DNA from: Pagrus major
Taxonomy: Eukaryota > Chordata > Actinopteri > Spariformes > Sparidae
Assembly: GCF_040436345.1 (NCBI RefSeq)
Contig: NC_133230.1
Span: 20,718,197 to 20,782,196 of the forward strand
DNA: 64,000 nt
Direction: 5' to 3'
The notes beneath the pieces are model-generated. The model searched no databases. It was not told where the DNA came from and saw nothing but the letters and a program-made list of their open reading frames with translations. This document shows, one piece after another, positions 52,001 through 60,381 of this stretch. The position numbers and the translations under genes are program-made. Numbering within the stretch: position 1 is the stretch's first letter; every line of letters starts with the position of its first letter.

Positions 52001-53145
52001 AACTGTCATACTTCATTAACTCATTTATAGAATAGAATAAACTTAAAAACGTAAAAACAAAAGACAAAACCTCTCACAAATAATGAACAATACAATAATA
52101 TATGTTGATACAACTTATGAAATATAAATCTCACAACATTAGGATATTTTACCTTGTTTGTTCAAAATTCAGTCGTTATCTACTCACCCCCATGCCGATG
52201 GAAAGTCAGGTAAAGTGTCGTAGTCCACAAAAAACTACTAAAAAATATGTCTATACAGCTTGTTGGGCATAATCGGAAGCTCTAAGATCCAAAATTGATT
52301 TGTAAAGATATCATTTATACCCTTTTTTAAGCTGAAATCTTCACTGTGGCTGCTAAGCTAAAAGCCTGAGTGTGCACCCCCTGAAGTGGGTGCACGAGCT
52401 CGACCTCTGAGTGTGTGAATATTGTCTTTTCAAATCAATTTTGGAGCTTCCAGAGACTTGAATTGTACCGGACGAGCTGTATGTAGCCATTTTACGTCTA
52501 TTTACAGTTGGTTTAGATACGGTTAAATCAAGTCCCCATCTGTAAAATGCTGTTCTGCTGTGAAGCTCCAGAAATGATTTGTATTATAAATAACTATAAA
52601 ACTTCACCTGCCATCTCATCGGCATGGGGGCGAGTAGTTAATGACATTTTTGGGTGAACTTATCCTTGAAATGTATTTACTCTACATTCAATTCTGCCTT
52701 CAACATTCAATCACTAGGTCGACTGTGAAAAACTTTACTGGTGTGTGAACTTATCATATAATTGAGGCTGATGCTCACCTTTAGAAAATGGATGTTATAA
52801 TCAGTGTGTGTATTTTAATCAATATAGCAGTGTGAAGATATGTTGTTCTCGAGCAAGCCTTGTGTTTCTCATGCTGGTAGAAGTTCGAGTTATTATGCTG
52901 GTGCGTCTGTACCTGCAGCACCACGGACAGCACCCGTGCAGCTGCAGCGTCAGACAGGACGCCACGCGATTGGCTGCCGAGCAAAACAACAAAGCCACGT
53001 GACCAATTGAGCATTAGCTAGCTGGTTAGCACCAACCTGAGTCTCCGCCGGGTACAGTCCTCTGCACACAGGGCACATACAGGGCGGTGACGCCAGCGAC
53101 CGTGGCGCCTGTCAGCATCCAGCTTGTCCTTTGCTCCGCAGACAT
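28460..53145 (-). CDS. tmem260: tmem260, ER multi-pass protein O-mannosyltransferase (16 exons placed, one short segment not found)
   Basis: Exons in gene order: 53145-53037, 49375-49344, 47801-47650, 38540-38363, 38244-38131, 37576-37397, 37235-37195, 35391-35305, 34259-34151, 33980-33872, 33174-33003, 31606-31467, 30870-30694, 29275-29222, 28965-28881, 28720-28460. All have AG/GT ends. The product matches TMEM260 (DUF2723 family, CAZy GT117), reported to add O-mannose to IPT domains of plexins, MET and RON; human mutations cause heart and kidney defects. Evidence: the VPGGDSGEL...[12 protein letters not shown] core (residues 31-58) with Asp35 a likely catalytic acid, multiple membrane helices in the first 370 residues, then about 290 luminal residues with [24 protein letters not shown] and an NWS glycosylation sequon. 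The ATG at 53145 is preceded by an in-frame TGA. Exons 10 and 11 do not join in frame; about 20 residues are missing. Human TMEM260 is 707 residues; the parts here give about 665. Confidence 0.94.
28881..28965 (-). CDS. tmem260: tmem260 exon 15
   Basis: 85 bases; completes a split Arg codon, then [19 protein letters not shown] and FELSYI. TTTCAG acceptor, GTGAGT donor. Human has a longer KVKAQLYAQ-type sequence at the same place. Confidence 0.95.
29222..29275 (-). CDS. tmem260: tmem260 exon 14
   Basis: A 54-base exon encoding [17 protein letters not shown] plus split codons at both ends. AACAG acceptor, GTACAG donor. Strong match to the family [18 protein letters not shown] block. Confidence 0.94.
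29276..30693 (-). other. tmem260: tmem260 intron 13
   Basis: A 1.4-kb intron. It contains a poly-A run at 29291-29301 and dispersed repeat family 1 copy b at 30330-30555. Nothing else recognised. Confidence 0.7.
30330..30555 (+). repeat. Dispersed repeat family 1, copy b
   Basis: Diverged copy with CAGAGTCTTTGGGTTTTGG, ACTGTTGGTTGCACAAAAG, TTTAAAGACATCGCTCTGAG and a tail TAATTATTAGTTTCAGCCCT. Motif order matches the copies at 17030 and 36665. Confidence 0.65.
30694..30870 (-). CDS. tmem260: tmem260 exon 13
   Basis: 177 bases. Encodes [20 protein letters not shown], then [31 protein letters not shown]. The NWS tripeptide is an N-glycosylation sequon consistent with a luminal position. CTGCAG acceptor, GTGCAT donor. 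Confidence 0.95.
31467..31606 (-). CDS. tmem260: tmem260 exon 12
   Basis: 140 bases. Starts [20 protein letters not shown] and continues [27 protein letters not shown] acceptor and GTGAGT donor; ends with two bases of a Gln codon. Confidence 0.95.
31607..33002 (-). other. tmem260: tmem260 intron 11
   Basis: A 1.4-kb AT-rich intron. 32225-32600 contains fish-repeat-like pieces (GTGCTGCACAATTGATC near 32237 and GGCATGCACGATATGG near 32554). No gene. Confidence 0.6.
32225..32605. repeat. Decayed dispersed repeat pieces
   Basis: GTGCTGCACAATTGATCAAA with AATCACAGTATGGTCAAGTG, then GGCATGCACGATATGGACC. Such GCTGCACAAT and GCACGATAT phrases are, from memory, frequent in old teleost DNA-element relics. 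Boundaries approximate. Confidence 0.4.
33003..33174 (-). CDS. tmem260: tmem260 exon 11
   Basis: From 33170 it encodes [20 protein letters not shown], then [19 protein letters not shown] and DVRLVDQE, 56 residues with strong family match. The exon start is uncertain: acceptor CTATAG gives four extra bases (33174), while a second AG gives a start at 33170. An in-frame TGA lies just upstream, so an acceptor must be used here. Neither choice joins in frame to exon 10. Confidence 0.9.
33175..33871 (-). other. tmem260: tmem260 intron 10 region, where a short exon is expected but not seen
   Basis: The mammalian protein has about 20 residues here, a hydrophobic segment before CDQ. I read 33182-33870 on the minus strand in all frames and found no hydrophobic open block with good splice sites and the right phase. 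The exon may be diverged, missing from the assembly, or lost. Confidence 0.5.
33872..33980 (-). CDS. tmem260: tmem260 exon 10
   Basis: 109 bases. Encodes [20 protein letters not shown] then [16 protein letters not shown] and one base of the next codon. Donor GTAAGT is strong; reading through hits TAG at once. Confidence 0.93.
34151..34259 (-). CDS. tmem260: tmem260 exon 9
   Basis: 109 bases. Membrane helix [16 protein letters not shown] followed by [14 protein letters not shown], nearly identical to the mammalian block. CTTAG acceptor, GTGAGA donor, phase 0 at the end. Confidence 0.95.
34260..35304 (-). other. tmem260: tmem260 intron 8
   Basis: A 1.0-kb intron with a G-rich stretch at about 34890-34920. 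No gene or clear repeat seen. Confidence 0.65.
35305..35391 (-). CDS. tmem260: tmem260 exon 8
   Basis: 87 bases. Encodes [20 protein letters not shown] then GLLLSSWD with split codons at each end. The acceptor follows a GT-rich tract. Sequence is weaker than neighbouring exons, but phase and position fit. Confidence 0.88.
35392..37194 (-). other. tmem260: tmem260 intron 7
   Basis: A 1.8-kb intron. It holds a GGT/GGC run at about 35981-36010, purine-rich tracts and dispersed repeat family 1 copy c (36665-36885). Long proline-rich frames (35785-36336) are compositional shadows. Confidence 0.65.
36665..36885 (+). repeat. Dispersed repeat family 1, copy c
   Basis: Contains AATTGAATGTCTTTGTGTTT, AAGACTGTCGGTTTCACAAA, AATTTGAAGACGTCACTTTG and GGGCTCTTGAAG. 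Related in motif order to 17030-17240 and 30330-30555. The left part has GTTAGTTGCAGCCCTAA, usually found at one end of such repeats. Confidence 0.65.
37195..37235 (-). CDS. tmem260: tmem260 exon 7 (41-base microexon)
   Basis: Encodes [13 protein letters not shown] and two bases of a Lys codon. It aligns with the mammalian AKSEIGSSMSEILLSQ region just after EYGTFSL. TTGCAG acceptor, GTATGT donor. Confidence 0.9.
37397..37576 (-). CDS. tmem260: tmem260 exon 6
   Basis: 180 bases, phase 0 at both ends. Membrane segment [20 protein letters not shown] then [19 protein letters not shown] and [10 protein letters not shown]. Among the most conserved parts of the family. Confidence 0.96.
38131..38244 (-). 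CDS. tmem260: tmem260 exon 5
   Basis: 114 bases, phase 0 at both ends. [20 protein letters not shown] then [19 protein letters not shown]-type acceptor, GTAAGT donor. Confidence 0.96.
38363..38540 (-). CDS. tmem260: tmem260 exon 4
   Basis: 178 bases. [20 protein letters not shown] then [20 protein letters not shown] and LFFLTASF. The [18 protein letters not shown] block is nearly the same as in mammals. Confidence 0.96.
39390..39730. promoter_or_regulatory. Candidate enhancer in tmem260 intron 3
   Basis: About 340 bases of non-repetitive sequence flanked by low-complexity runs, with GACAATTAGGG, CAAATTAGGCG, CATTACAATCGC, TCCATTAACGG and GCCATTAATCAC. The sharp contrast with the flanks suggests constraint. 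Function inferred. Confidence 0.3.
39994..40048. repeat. GT microsatellite (about 27 units)
   Basis: Long perfect TG run. It produces the polythreonine/histidine stretch of a 282-residue minus-strand shadow frame. Confidence 0.97.
41985..42213 (+). repeat. Dispersed repeat family 2, copy a
   Basis: Shares with 59520-59715 the phrases TTATGGGAAATGTAGG, CAGCGTTTT and GTGCAATNCTAAAT, in the same order and spacing. Ends in AGTGCCCCTTTAAAT, like the transposon ends at 12582 and 59121, so it may be a half-element of that class. Confidence 0.65.
43020..43210. promoter_or_regulatory. Candidate regulatory block in tmem260 intron 3
   Basis: Unique stretch with CCATTAACTAATTCTG, GTAATTGCCGAG and TTATTAAGACC. 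No repeat signature. Weak, composition-based call. Confidence 0.22.
44220..44560. promoter_or_regulatory. Candidate enhancer in tmem260 intron 3
   Basis: Non-repetitive 340-base stretch with GATAGTAATTATCATTACG, ACTGTAATTGACAAATCAAAG (TCF/SOX-like CAAAG end) and CGACTAATTTAAATTGATAC. Many ATTA cores and no simple repeat. Confidence 0.3.
47089..47123. other. Perfect 14-bp hairpin with 7-base loop
   Basis: Left arm ACTTGCGGGGATAT at 47089-47102, loop 47103-47109, right arm at 47110-47123 exactly complementary. The stem is GC-rich at its middle in AT-rich surroundings. It could be paired ends of an inserted element, an RNA hairpin, or chance. Confidence 0.85.
47370..47640 (+). pseudogene. Possible decayed LINE-1-type reverse transcriptase C-terminal relic
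   Basis: One frame reads [13 protein letters not shown] (from 47374), like the HMFW...FW motif after the reverse transcriptase of fish L1-type elements. Further on, in another frame, comes [17 protein letters not shown], like the ILLxARKxIL segment of the same proteins. The frameshift marks a dead copy. Short and diverged; could be chance. Confidence 0.35.
47650..47801 (-). CDS. tmem260: tmem260 exon 3
   Basis: 152 bases. [20 protein letters not shown] then [20 protein letters not shown]. The HPPGYPLF motif is diagnostic of the DUF2723 family. TTAG acceptor, GTAAGC donor. Confidence 0.96.
47802..49343 (-). other. tmem260: tmem260 intron 2b (between exons 2 and 3)
   Basis: A 1.5-kb intron. 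48290-48440 is a unique block with CACAGCAATTAGCCGC, CAGTCATTAAAC and ACTGATAAC and may be regulatory. Purine-rich runs elsewhere. No gene. Confidence 0.55.
49344..49375 (-). CDS. tmem260: tmem260 exon 2 (32-base microexon)
   Basis: Encodes the end of a split Gly codon and [10 protein letters not shown], part of the catalytic-loop core GGDSGELI...LG. CCACAG acceptor, GTAAGT donor. Too short for routine ORF finding. Confidence 0.94.
49619..49648. repeat. CA microsatellite
   Basis: About 15 CA units with one CG interruption. Confidence 0.95.
52165..52668. mobile_element. MITE-like element with long imperfect inverted ends
   Basis: The left arm (52173-52200) ends CACCCCCATGCCGATG. The right arm (52617-52644) is its reverse complement at 25 of 28 positions. 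The outer right end GGGTGAACTTATCC matches the GGATAAGTTCACCC end that, from memory, is common in teleost MITEs. The body of about 415 bases has no coding capacity. Confidence 0.7.
53037..53145 (-). CDS. tmem260: tmem260 exon 1 (start codon)
   Basis: ATG at 53145-53143 with A at -3 and an in-frame TGA 18 bases upstream, which fixes the start. Encodes [20 protein letters not shown], ending VPGGDS. Residues 9-27 form the first membrane segment. Shorter N-terminus than in mammals. Donor GTTGGT is acceptable but not ideal. Confidence 0.93.
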
Positions 53146-53460
53146 TTTTTCTCTTCGGGTAATTGTTCAAACAACTGCTGCTGTCGCCTGACTAGCGAGC
53201 TAGTTAGCATCTATTCATTTCGGGCGCCGAGGACTGTAAATAAAACTGTAAGCTGCCAGCTACATGTGAACCGACGTTAGTCTGGAGCTGAGGTAAAGTT
53301 AATAAGACTCCAAGTAAAGACTTAACATTACGGTTTTATTTGTGCAGGCTGGCTACATTGCAATGTGTCTATTTCCGGGAAGTAGCAGCCGGATTCTCGC
53401 CAAAAATTCTAATCCCGCGATACTACCAACGGACGCGCCATTCCTAAAAGTTACAGCAGT
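53146..53460 (-). promoter_or_regulatory. tmem260: Probable tmem260 5' UTR and promoter
   Basis: GC-richer than its surroundings. Contains ATTGCAAT (53357-53364, C/EBP-like) and TTCCGGGAA (53373-53381, a STAT-type palindrome overlapping an ETS-type CGGGAAGT). Start site not determinable. Confidence 0.35.
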
Positions 53461-54706
53461 CACTGAAGTAGTTATGATTTATATTTGTTGCTTGAGAATA
53501 TAATAATTTACCTTAATTTCGGTTAAGTTAGACGTGTATTTTTTCCTCGTACGCTTTGCCTGTGAAAACCTAATGACTGCACTTCCTGGTTGTGACCCAG
53601 AGGCTCAGACTGAGAAGCTGAGATCTCTCACCTCTTCTGCACACATGGCTGAGAGAGGGAGGGTCTGCTACAGAAGCACAGCAGCTACTGAGTGTGCATT
53701 CATCTGAAAATAAGTGAAATAATAAATACTTAAGCCTTTTTATTTCTTCCTAGTTTGGATCTCTTTTTTGAGTATTCAAATTTACAGACAAATATGAAAT
53801 AATTATGGACTAATACATTTTACGGACTGTTTTTCTAAGAGCAAGAATGCACTTTTTTCTTTGCCGGATGATGAATTATGGTGGTGTATGTGTGCATACC
53901 TTATGTATATCTACAGACAGATCTGTCAAAGCGGTTTGCAGTCTTTCAACATTGCGCAGTAGTTCCCATGCAAGTTAAGAAACCTGCCTCAATGCCACAG
54001 CCTCCACTTCCTTCACATTTGGCTGCAACCAGACTTGCTCTTTTGTTGCAGATGCAGCCGAAACCTGTTTTCTCAGCAGACCGTGCTGTCGGAGAATCAG
54101 GTGATGCTTGATGCATTACAAGGGGTTCAATACAGAGGGCCAGCTTAAGAGTGTTGACATTCCAGGTAAACCCAAACTCAAACATAGCTGCCTGTCTTAT
54201 CCGATTTGGAGCCTTTAAAAAAAGAAAAAAGCTCCACGTCATAGTCATCACCGCAGCCCTCTTTAAACTCCAGGGAGTTGAGTTATGATGGATGGATTTG
54301 TCTCACATTCCTAATAGATGTTTAATTGTGACCACTACACTGGCAGCAAACAGACATTCTGTGTCTTGTAAGAGTAATACTGCTTAATTTAAACATGATC
54401 ACACTAGTTTCAGTAGCTAATACACAATTAATTGTAGCAGAAAAGCACCAGATTATAACAGAAACAAGATACATGTACCCGTAAATGTCTCACAAGTGTC
54501 CATATTTCACAGGTTGAAGGGTGACTGTAATAAAGAAATTGCCCTATTGAACCGATAATAATCCCAGCCCACCGTAAATGAGTCTGATCCCTCAGTAAAT
54601 TGAGCCCTTGGTGAGGTGGAGTGGTGTCAGCACCTAGCCAACTCTCGGATGGCTCTCTAATCCTCGCTTCCCTCTCACCACCACCCTCATCGTCTAATCA
54701 GTCCTG

Positions 54707-54708
<2 letters not shown>

Positions 54709-54745
<37 letters not shown>

Positions 54746-54783
54746 CGCTCACACCCATCTGACACACACACACACACACACAC
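54709..54783. repeat. Two adjacent CA microsatellites
   Basis: CA runs at 54709-54742 and 54762-54783 separated by 19 bases. Confidence 0.95.
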
Positions 54784-55369
54784 CCAAGTACTCACCCTTC
54801 CTCACACTCGGGCTCAGCCATCTCTTCAGTGTGATGTCACTGCTAATCCACGCTTGGTTATCCGCTGGGCTGCAGTGCTGCCAGAGGGATGTGGGGAGGA
54901 GATGGAGTGAATTTGGGGAGGTGGAGAGAGGGGGGGTAATCAGGCACGTCATAAAGTCTTCTCTCTAAAACCACCACTTCCATTAGCCACATAGAAAACC
55001 AAAGTCTTGCACCCAGCCAGACTGAACAGCATATGCTCAATGGAGTGTTAATACGAACACATATTTCAGCTCTGATTGGAAAGATAAAACACAGCTGCGA
55101 GTACATTCACAGAGGCCTGTAGCTGCTATTCGAGGCACAGAGGCATCATTAGAGAGTCTGCTGGATTAAGCACATCCTCCAGCCTCATGCATCCACAAAA
55201 TGCAGGGCCCTTTTTTATTGACAGCTTGTCCAAACAGAGGAATTACCCACATGGTTGAGGCCCTCGTTCCATATGGCACCAAGCTATTAACAAACATTAG
55301 TTGACTGTAATAGCAGTGGTATTAAATTCATTATCTTTTCTGATTCTATGTGAGGTGTGTGATTTTCTC

Positions 55370-55372
<3 letters not shown>

Positions 55373-55402
<30 letters not shown>
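55373..55402. repeat. GT microsatellite
   Basis: About 14 perfect GT units. Confidence 0.95.
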
Positions 55403-55403
<1 letters not shown>

Positions 55404-56089
55404 TGCATGGACACACACTCAGTGTGTGCCAGTGTGTGTGATTAGAGACTTCTAATGTTCCAGCTCTGGGGATTTGTAGCATGAGATAAGAAAGGGCATT
55501 AATGGTGAATTGTGACGGTCCAACAGAGCAAAACTGTTGTTTGAAATGTGGCGTATGTTTCCTCTGCTGAATCCTTTTTACACTAACAATCTACATATTG
55601 TCTCATCTGATTGTTGCTGATTTGTTTTATAACTCGGCACCTCACAAAAACAACACAGGATAGCCCGCCTCGCACGAGCAAGTGGCTTACGAGACCACTG
55701 AGTGAAATTCAATCTATTTGATTTTGTATTTTTCTCACTTACCGCATATCTGTTTTAATCTTACCTTAAGCATCCTTGAAATGAGGTGTAATCCAGTTAA
55801 GCCCTTTTGAATCTGCTTCACAGCCATATTGCACCCATTCATCGTCCCATAAACAGTCGCACTACCAAACAGTTGCTCGCTGAGTGTCCACGAGCCAAAA
55901 TCCACATACTGTACTGATGGTAAGGGATTAAAAAAACAGTGGTATTTGCTTTTGTGCAAGTGTGTCACAGGCACTGCAGAGAGAAACCATCCTTAGCTGA
56001 CCTTCCCCAGGTTAGAAATATAACAAAACATCATGCATTTAAGGCACAATATGGTGTGGTAGAGGTTTTGTTTCATTGGCACTAATGAG

Positions 56090-56165
56090 TGGGGATGCAC
56101 CGTGTTTCAGCCAATCATCGGTATCGCCTGATATTCACCTTGATACTTGGCAAATGTGATGACAT
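56090..56165. repeat. Decayed DNA-transposon-like repeat piece
   Basis: GGGGATGCACCGTGTTTCAG followed by ATCATCGGTATCGCCTGATA. The GGGATGCACCG...ATCGG-type sequence is, from memory, common in hAT-like relics of fish. Limits approximate. Confidence 0.4.
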
Positions 56166-57360
56166 TCACCGATGGCAGTGGTGGATGTTTATCTGATGTG
56201 TCACACCCATTTTGTGCGAGCATATTTATCAGCTACTAACCCTAACCCTTGACACTCTTGCCATCAGTTTGTAAAGCTATGGAAGTCCTGAAAAAACTCT
56301 TGTCATTGATAGCAGGCTAAAAAAGGCTTTTATAGCAGCTACATTTCAAAACCCTCAACTATCTTTTTGTTTTTAATATATATAGCTTTGCTAGCCTCAG
56401 ATACTATCGAATGTGGATATCACATTGTTTTAAACACATGGCATCGAAAAAGTATCCAAACATCGATACTTTTAACAACCTTAAAAGATAATGTAATTAT
56501 TTTGTTAGTTTACCTCATTCAGAGCAAAACCAAGTCACTCTAGAGACCTTTTACATCCTAGCATGCAAAGCTGCCACCCACCCTCGCTTTACACTCAGAA
56601 AACCATGGAGCAAAAGCTGCAAGAAAAATGACAAGTGTTTGTATTAATAGTCCAAACCTTCGATCAAATGCTCGGGCAACAAAAATCAAACAAAACAAGT
56701 CAATTTTCCTGTATTTCCTTTAAAATGCAGTGAGGCCTTGAACCAGTGAACAAGTCTTCAGAGAGATTAATTCTCCTCTGTGATCGTGTTCTCATTACAA
56801 GAAGCAGGGGACTCAAACATACATAATAACAGGGCGCGCCGCTGTTCCTTTGTAACATGTGGCTACCTAAATGATCCTAAATAAGATAGATGACAAGGAT
56901 AAAGCGAATCATAATCGGCATTTTGCACAATGGAACATAATAGTCTGGAGAGAACAAGGGACAACATACGGAGCTCCTGTTTTCCCGTCGCCTGCAGCAG
57001 CACACCTAGTCGAGAGCAATTAAAATGAGAGGATTCAATTTTGTCAAACACCAGGAACCTCAGATAAATCTTGTATCTCATTTTCCAGCGGAGGACACTC
57101 CCTCGCGCCGCTGCTATCATGTTTGTTATGGTATTTTTAAGAAACAGCTGGCTACTGACTGAGTTGGTAAAACAACCCCCTTCCAACGACGACACTAATC
57201 CCAATCATTTCTGGGGTGAGAGAGAGGGAGAATCGGGTGAAACTGGGAAGAAAAGATGGCCTCAGACTGCGGCGTTGGAGGAAAATTTAGCCAGAGCAGG
57301 AGGGGGGTGGGGTGGGGGGGCGAGACAGCACGTCTCTGCATGGTTTCCATGTGGGAGAAA

Positions 57361-57440
57361 TCCACTTACTTGAACTGATAAAGATTTAATTAACACAAGA
57401 CTCTGCAATTACTCCATAATTAAAGTAATTTGTCCCCTTG
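57361..57440. promoter_or_regulatory. Candidate regulatory block
   Basis: AAGATTTAATTAACACAAG, GCAATTACTCCATAATTAAAG and TAATTTGTCCCCTTGTTTGG in 80 bases: four TAATTA/AATTAC-type cores and a SOX-like TTGTTTGG. Unique sequence. Confidence 0.28.
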
Positions 57441-58465
57441 TTTGGATGAGTAGGCAAGACGCCACATGTGCCCCTGTAGGAGCAGATGAGAGAAAGAGGG
57501 CATCAGAGGCTCAGAGAGGTAGACTCTTAATGTTTGAATTTAATGCTTGATTCTCCAAACCTATTTTCCCCTCACATGTTCTAATAAAATATTTGTATCG
57601 GCTTCTCCTTAGCCTTGTGTTTATTTGCCTTTTATTTGACAACTCATTTGTTATTCATTGAGAAAGTAATAAGCTGAGTAGGCTGAGTACAAAGTATCAT
57701 CAAGAGCCACATGCAATAGTAAATAGGCCCGATATAATCGTAATCCTCTTCAAACTGCACTGCGTACAGCTTGAATTGTGTAATGGTACCCCTGCAAAGC
57801 TTGCTGCAAGCGGAGGCAGAAAAAATACCCGGAAAAATGTGATTTTTGTTTGTCGAGATCAAATTGCATGAAAGCAAAGTGAGAGTCCTGTGTGAGGTGT
57901 TTGACCTTGGGCGCGGATAAAGAAAGGTGACTTAAAGGTGACAGCAAGGTGTCAGCGCCGCGTTGGTAAGTGACGAAAACAGCCGGTGTAAATAGTGACT
58001 AACCACACAAGACAGAAATAGTGAGGAATTAAAAACATCGTCCAACATGTGCCACCGTGCCATGGCAGCCCAATTTGCCGGGAGATAAAGAAAAACATGG
58101 CTGCCAAGTTTACTATATTAAAAACCGGGCAGGCAAACATGTCTTGTGTTTGCTTCTGAGGGTTGTATGTGCTGTTACCTAATTTACGTGAGGGGAAGAG
58201 CACTATCTCTTATTTACAGATGATGATCTGCATATAATTTGCCTCAGTTGCATGCTGGGTAATTGAGGTAAATATCACAGCCTTAAACTTGCCAGCTAAG
58301 GCGTCCCGCTGATAGCTTGGCGCACAGCCCGCAGCCACCTGTGGCATTTCACATGTGAGGTCTCGGGGGCAGACGGGCGCAAAGAAAACACATGGAACTG
58401 AGGCTGAACACTTTAAAACAGGTAGTTGCAGGTATTTTCTGCTATGAGACACATTAAATGAAAGT

Positions 58466-58760
58466 AAATGTAAGTGCTGTACTTAAGTACAATGTTGAGG
58501 TACTTTCACTATTTACTCCACTACATTAATTTGACATTAGTTAAGTGATGGAAACATTAATGCATCAATAATCAATCAATCAATAATCAATATAATCCAA
58601 TGATATATCTGAAATATCTCATTTTGCACGAGGAGTACATTTACTTTAAATACTTTAATGCAAATACTTTTTTACTTCCACTTTAGTAAAGATTTAAATG
58701 CATGACTTTTACTCATAACAAAGTATTTCTACACTTATTGCTACTTTCAGTACCTCCCCC
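58466..58760. repeat. Dispersed teleost-type repeat
   Basis: GTGCTGTACTTAAGTACAAT, GAGGTACTTTCACTATTTAC, CTCCACTACATT, later GAGTACATTTACTTTAAATA and CTTTCAGTACCTCCCCC. From memory this TACTTTACT/TCCACTACATT pattern is one of the commonest percomorph interspersed repeats. It abuts the element at 58761. Confidence 0.65.
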
Positions 58761-59121
58761 ATTAAAGGGGCTCTGTGTAACAATTTTCGTGTACTAATCA
58801 CTTTTTGATTGTCCATATGTGAGTGGATTGTAAGGTGACATGAAAACTGAGACCTTCCCTGTCTCTCTCAGTTGTCAGTACAAGCCTGTGGATGATTTGT
58901 TTGAGTTGTTTAATGCTGCTGGACTGTGGATTTCTTTGTGAAGGACAGTCGAAAAGGATGTGACCTTTATGAACGTTCCTGAGTGCGTCGTCTCAGTGCC
59001 TCCGTCCACTCCTCTAACAGAGAGCAACAGTAGCCAATGTTAGTTTAGAAATGGATTCCGCTAACATAAACCAACAACTGGCTTCAAGCACAGCACAGAA
59101 GTTCTGCAGAGCCCCTTTAAT
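58761..59121. mobile_element. Non-autonomous DNA transposon with palindromic 15-bp ends
   Basis: Left end ATTAAAGGGGCTCTG (58761-58775) is the exact reverse complement of the right end CAGAGCCCCTTTAAT (59107-59121). The 361-bp body has no coding sequence. End sequence related to 12277-12582. Confidence 0.75.
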
Positions 59122-59519
59122 GTAGCAGCAAACATCTATTTGGTATATAAAGATATAGTGGAGTAATCCATCCTGACCAGAATATGACATCACATCTACG
59201 AGTTGCTAGACGGCCCTAACTTGACTTGGCCTTTCTTGTCTTCCATGCACAAATAACTTGATCGGTACATAACGTTTGTTACATTCTGTTTTTATTAGTG
59301 ACGGGCTTGAGTAAGCATGATAGCTCACTAGCTGTTACAAATATTATGAATTTGTTCAAATGTTGCAATCACTAAATGTCCCTGAATTATGTAAATAACA
59401 CCTTTAACGGATCATCACTTTACCGACTTTAGAAAAGGTTTACTCTTCTGGAGGAGCACTACTCAGCCTGTGCAAACCTCTGCAGGGAAGTTTAAAAATA
59501 TAACCATAACAATGTCATT

Positions 59520-59715
59520 AGGGAGGGGTGAGGTATATTGAAAGACACTCTTGAGTTGCATTATGGGAAATGTAGGTTTCAGCGTTTTTGTAGATATATC
59601 CATTCTCTAGTCAGGATATTTCTGCCTGTCCCGTCCGTCTTTGATTTATTTATTTCTTTAGTCCCTCTTTGTGAAAGTGCAATACTAAATTGCTGAAGTA
59701 CCCATTTAATATCAT
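59520..59715 (+). repeat. Dispersed repeat family 2, copy b
   Basis: GCATTATGGGAAATGTAGG, CAGCGTTTTTG and GTGCAATACTAAATTGC match the copy at 41985-42213 in order and spacing. Confidence 0.65.
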
Positions 59716-60359
59716 GAGTTTATTTACTGTATTCACTGACATACCCTCTTTCTCAACACTTGAGACACAGTTATTCCATAAGCAAATTTTCAGGCTAAAT
59801 GTCATAGCTGTACATCTCCTGCACCATTTTCTTGATGCAGGATGTGGAGTTTTAAAAGAACAGACAGTAGTTTTTAGTCCAACTATAATGATGCAGCTGA
59901 ATAATATGTGAGTGTGTCTGTGACGAGCTAGGAGTTAATTAGGTTTAAAAAGGTGATGATAGAAGTACTAAGGTTTGTGTCACTCTCTTACAAAGACCAG
60001 CGTCAGTATAACACATGAACCTCACTTTCTCATCCAGGAAGCTGGTTCAAGAAAAAAAAATATTGTATCATTCCACTTTATTTGCATAGCCCTGCCCCGC
60101 TTAAGGCAGGGGAGCCACCAAGTGATCTCAAAATTAGCATGCTGTCACCTTCAGTGTCTCTTCTGTCATTCAGAAAAACAGGCAAGTGTGCAGACACATG
60201 AACCCATCGCACATCTACTGCAGAAATGTTAATTAGGAGGCAAGGCATCCCACGGCTCCATTCCTCTCCACACGCCTAACTGACATGTTATGTATTTAAA
60301 TCCCTTTCATGTGCCCTTATTATAGAAGAGATGGAGTCACGTGCGAATGATGGAAAATG

Positions 60360-60381
60360 TCATCATCATCATCATCATCAC
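60360..60381. repeat. CAT trinucleotide run
   Basis: Seven CAT/ATC units in tandem. Confidence 0.9.

Larger units (their letters stand above)
49376..53036 (-). other. tmem260: tmem260 intron 1 (3.7 kb)
   Basis: Holds a CA microsatellite at 49619-49648 and a MITE-like element at about 52165-52668. The region 50990-51330 is moderately GC-rich and unique. No nested gene is supported. Confidence 0.6.
53461..58465. other. Intergenic DNA between tmem260 and peli2, part 1
   Basis: No gene seen. CA/GT microsatellites lie at 54709-54742, 54762-54783 and 55373-55402. A repeat piece near 56090-56160 (GGGATGCACCGTG...ATCGGTATCGCCTGATAT) resembles decayed DNA transposons. Unique blocks at 56890-57130, 57361-57440 and 57950-58170 may be regulatory. 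Confidence 0.55.
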
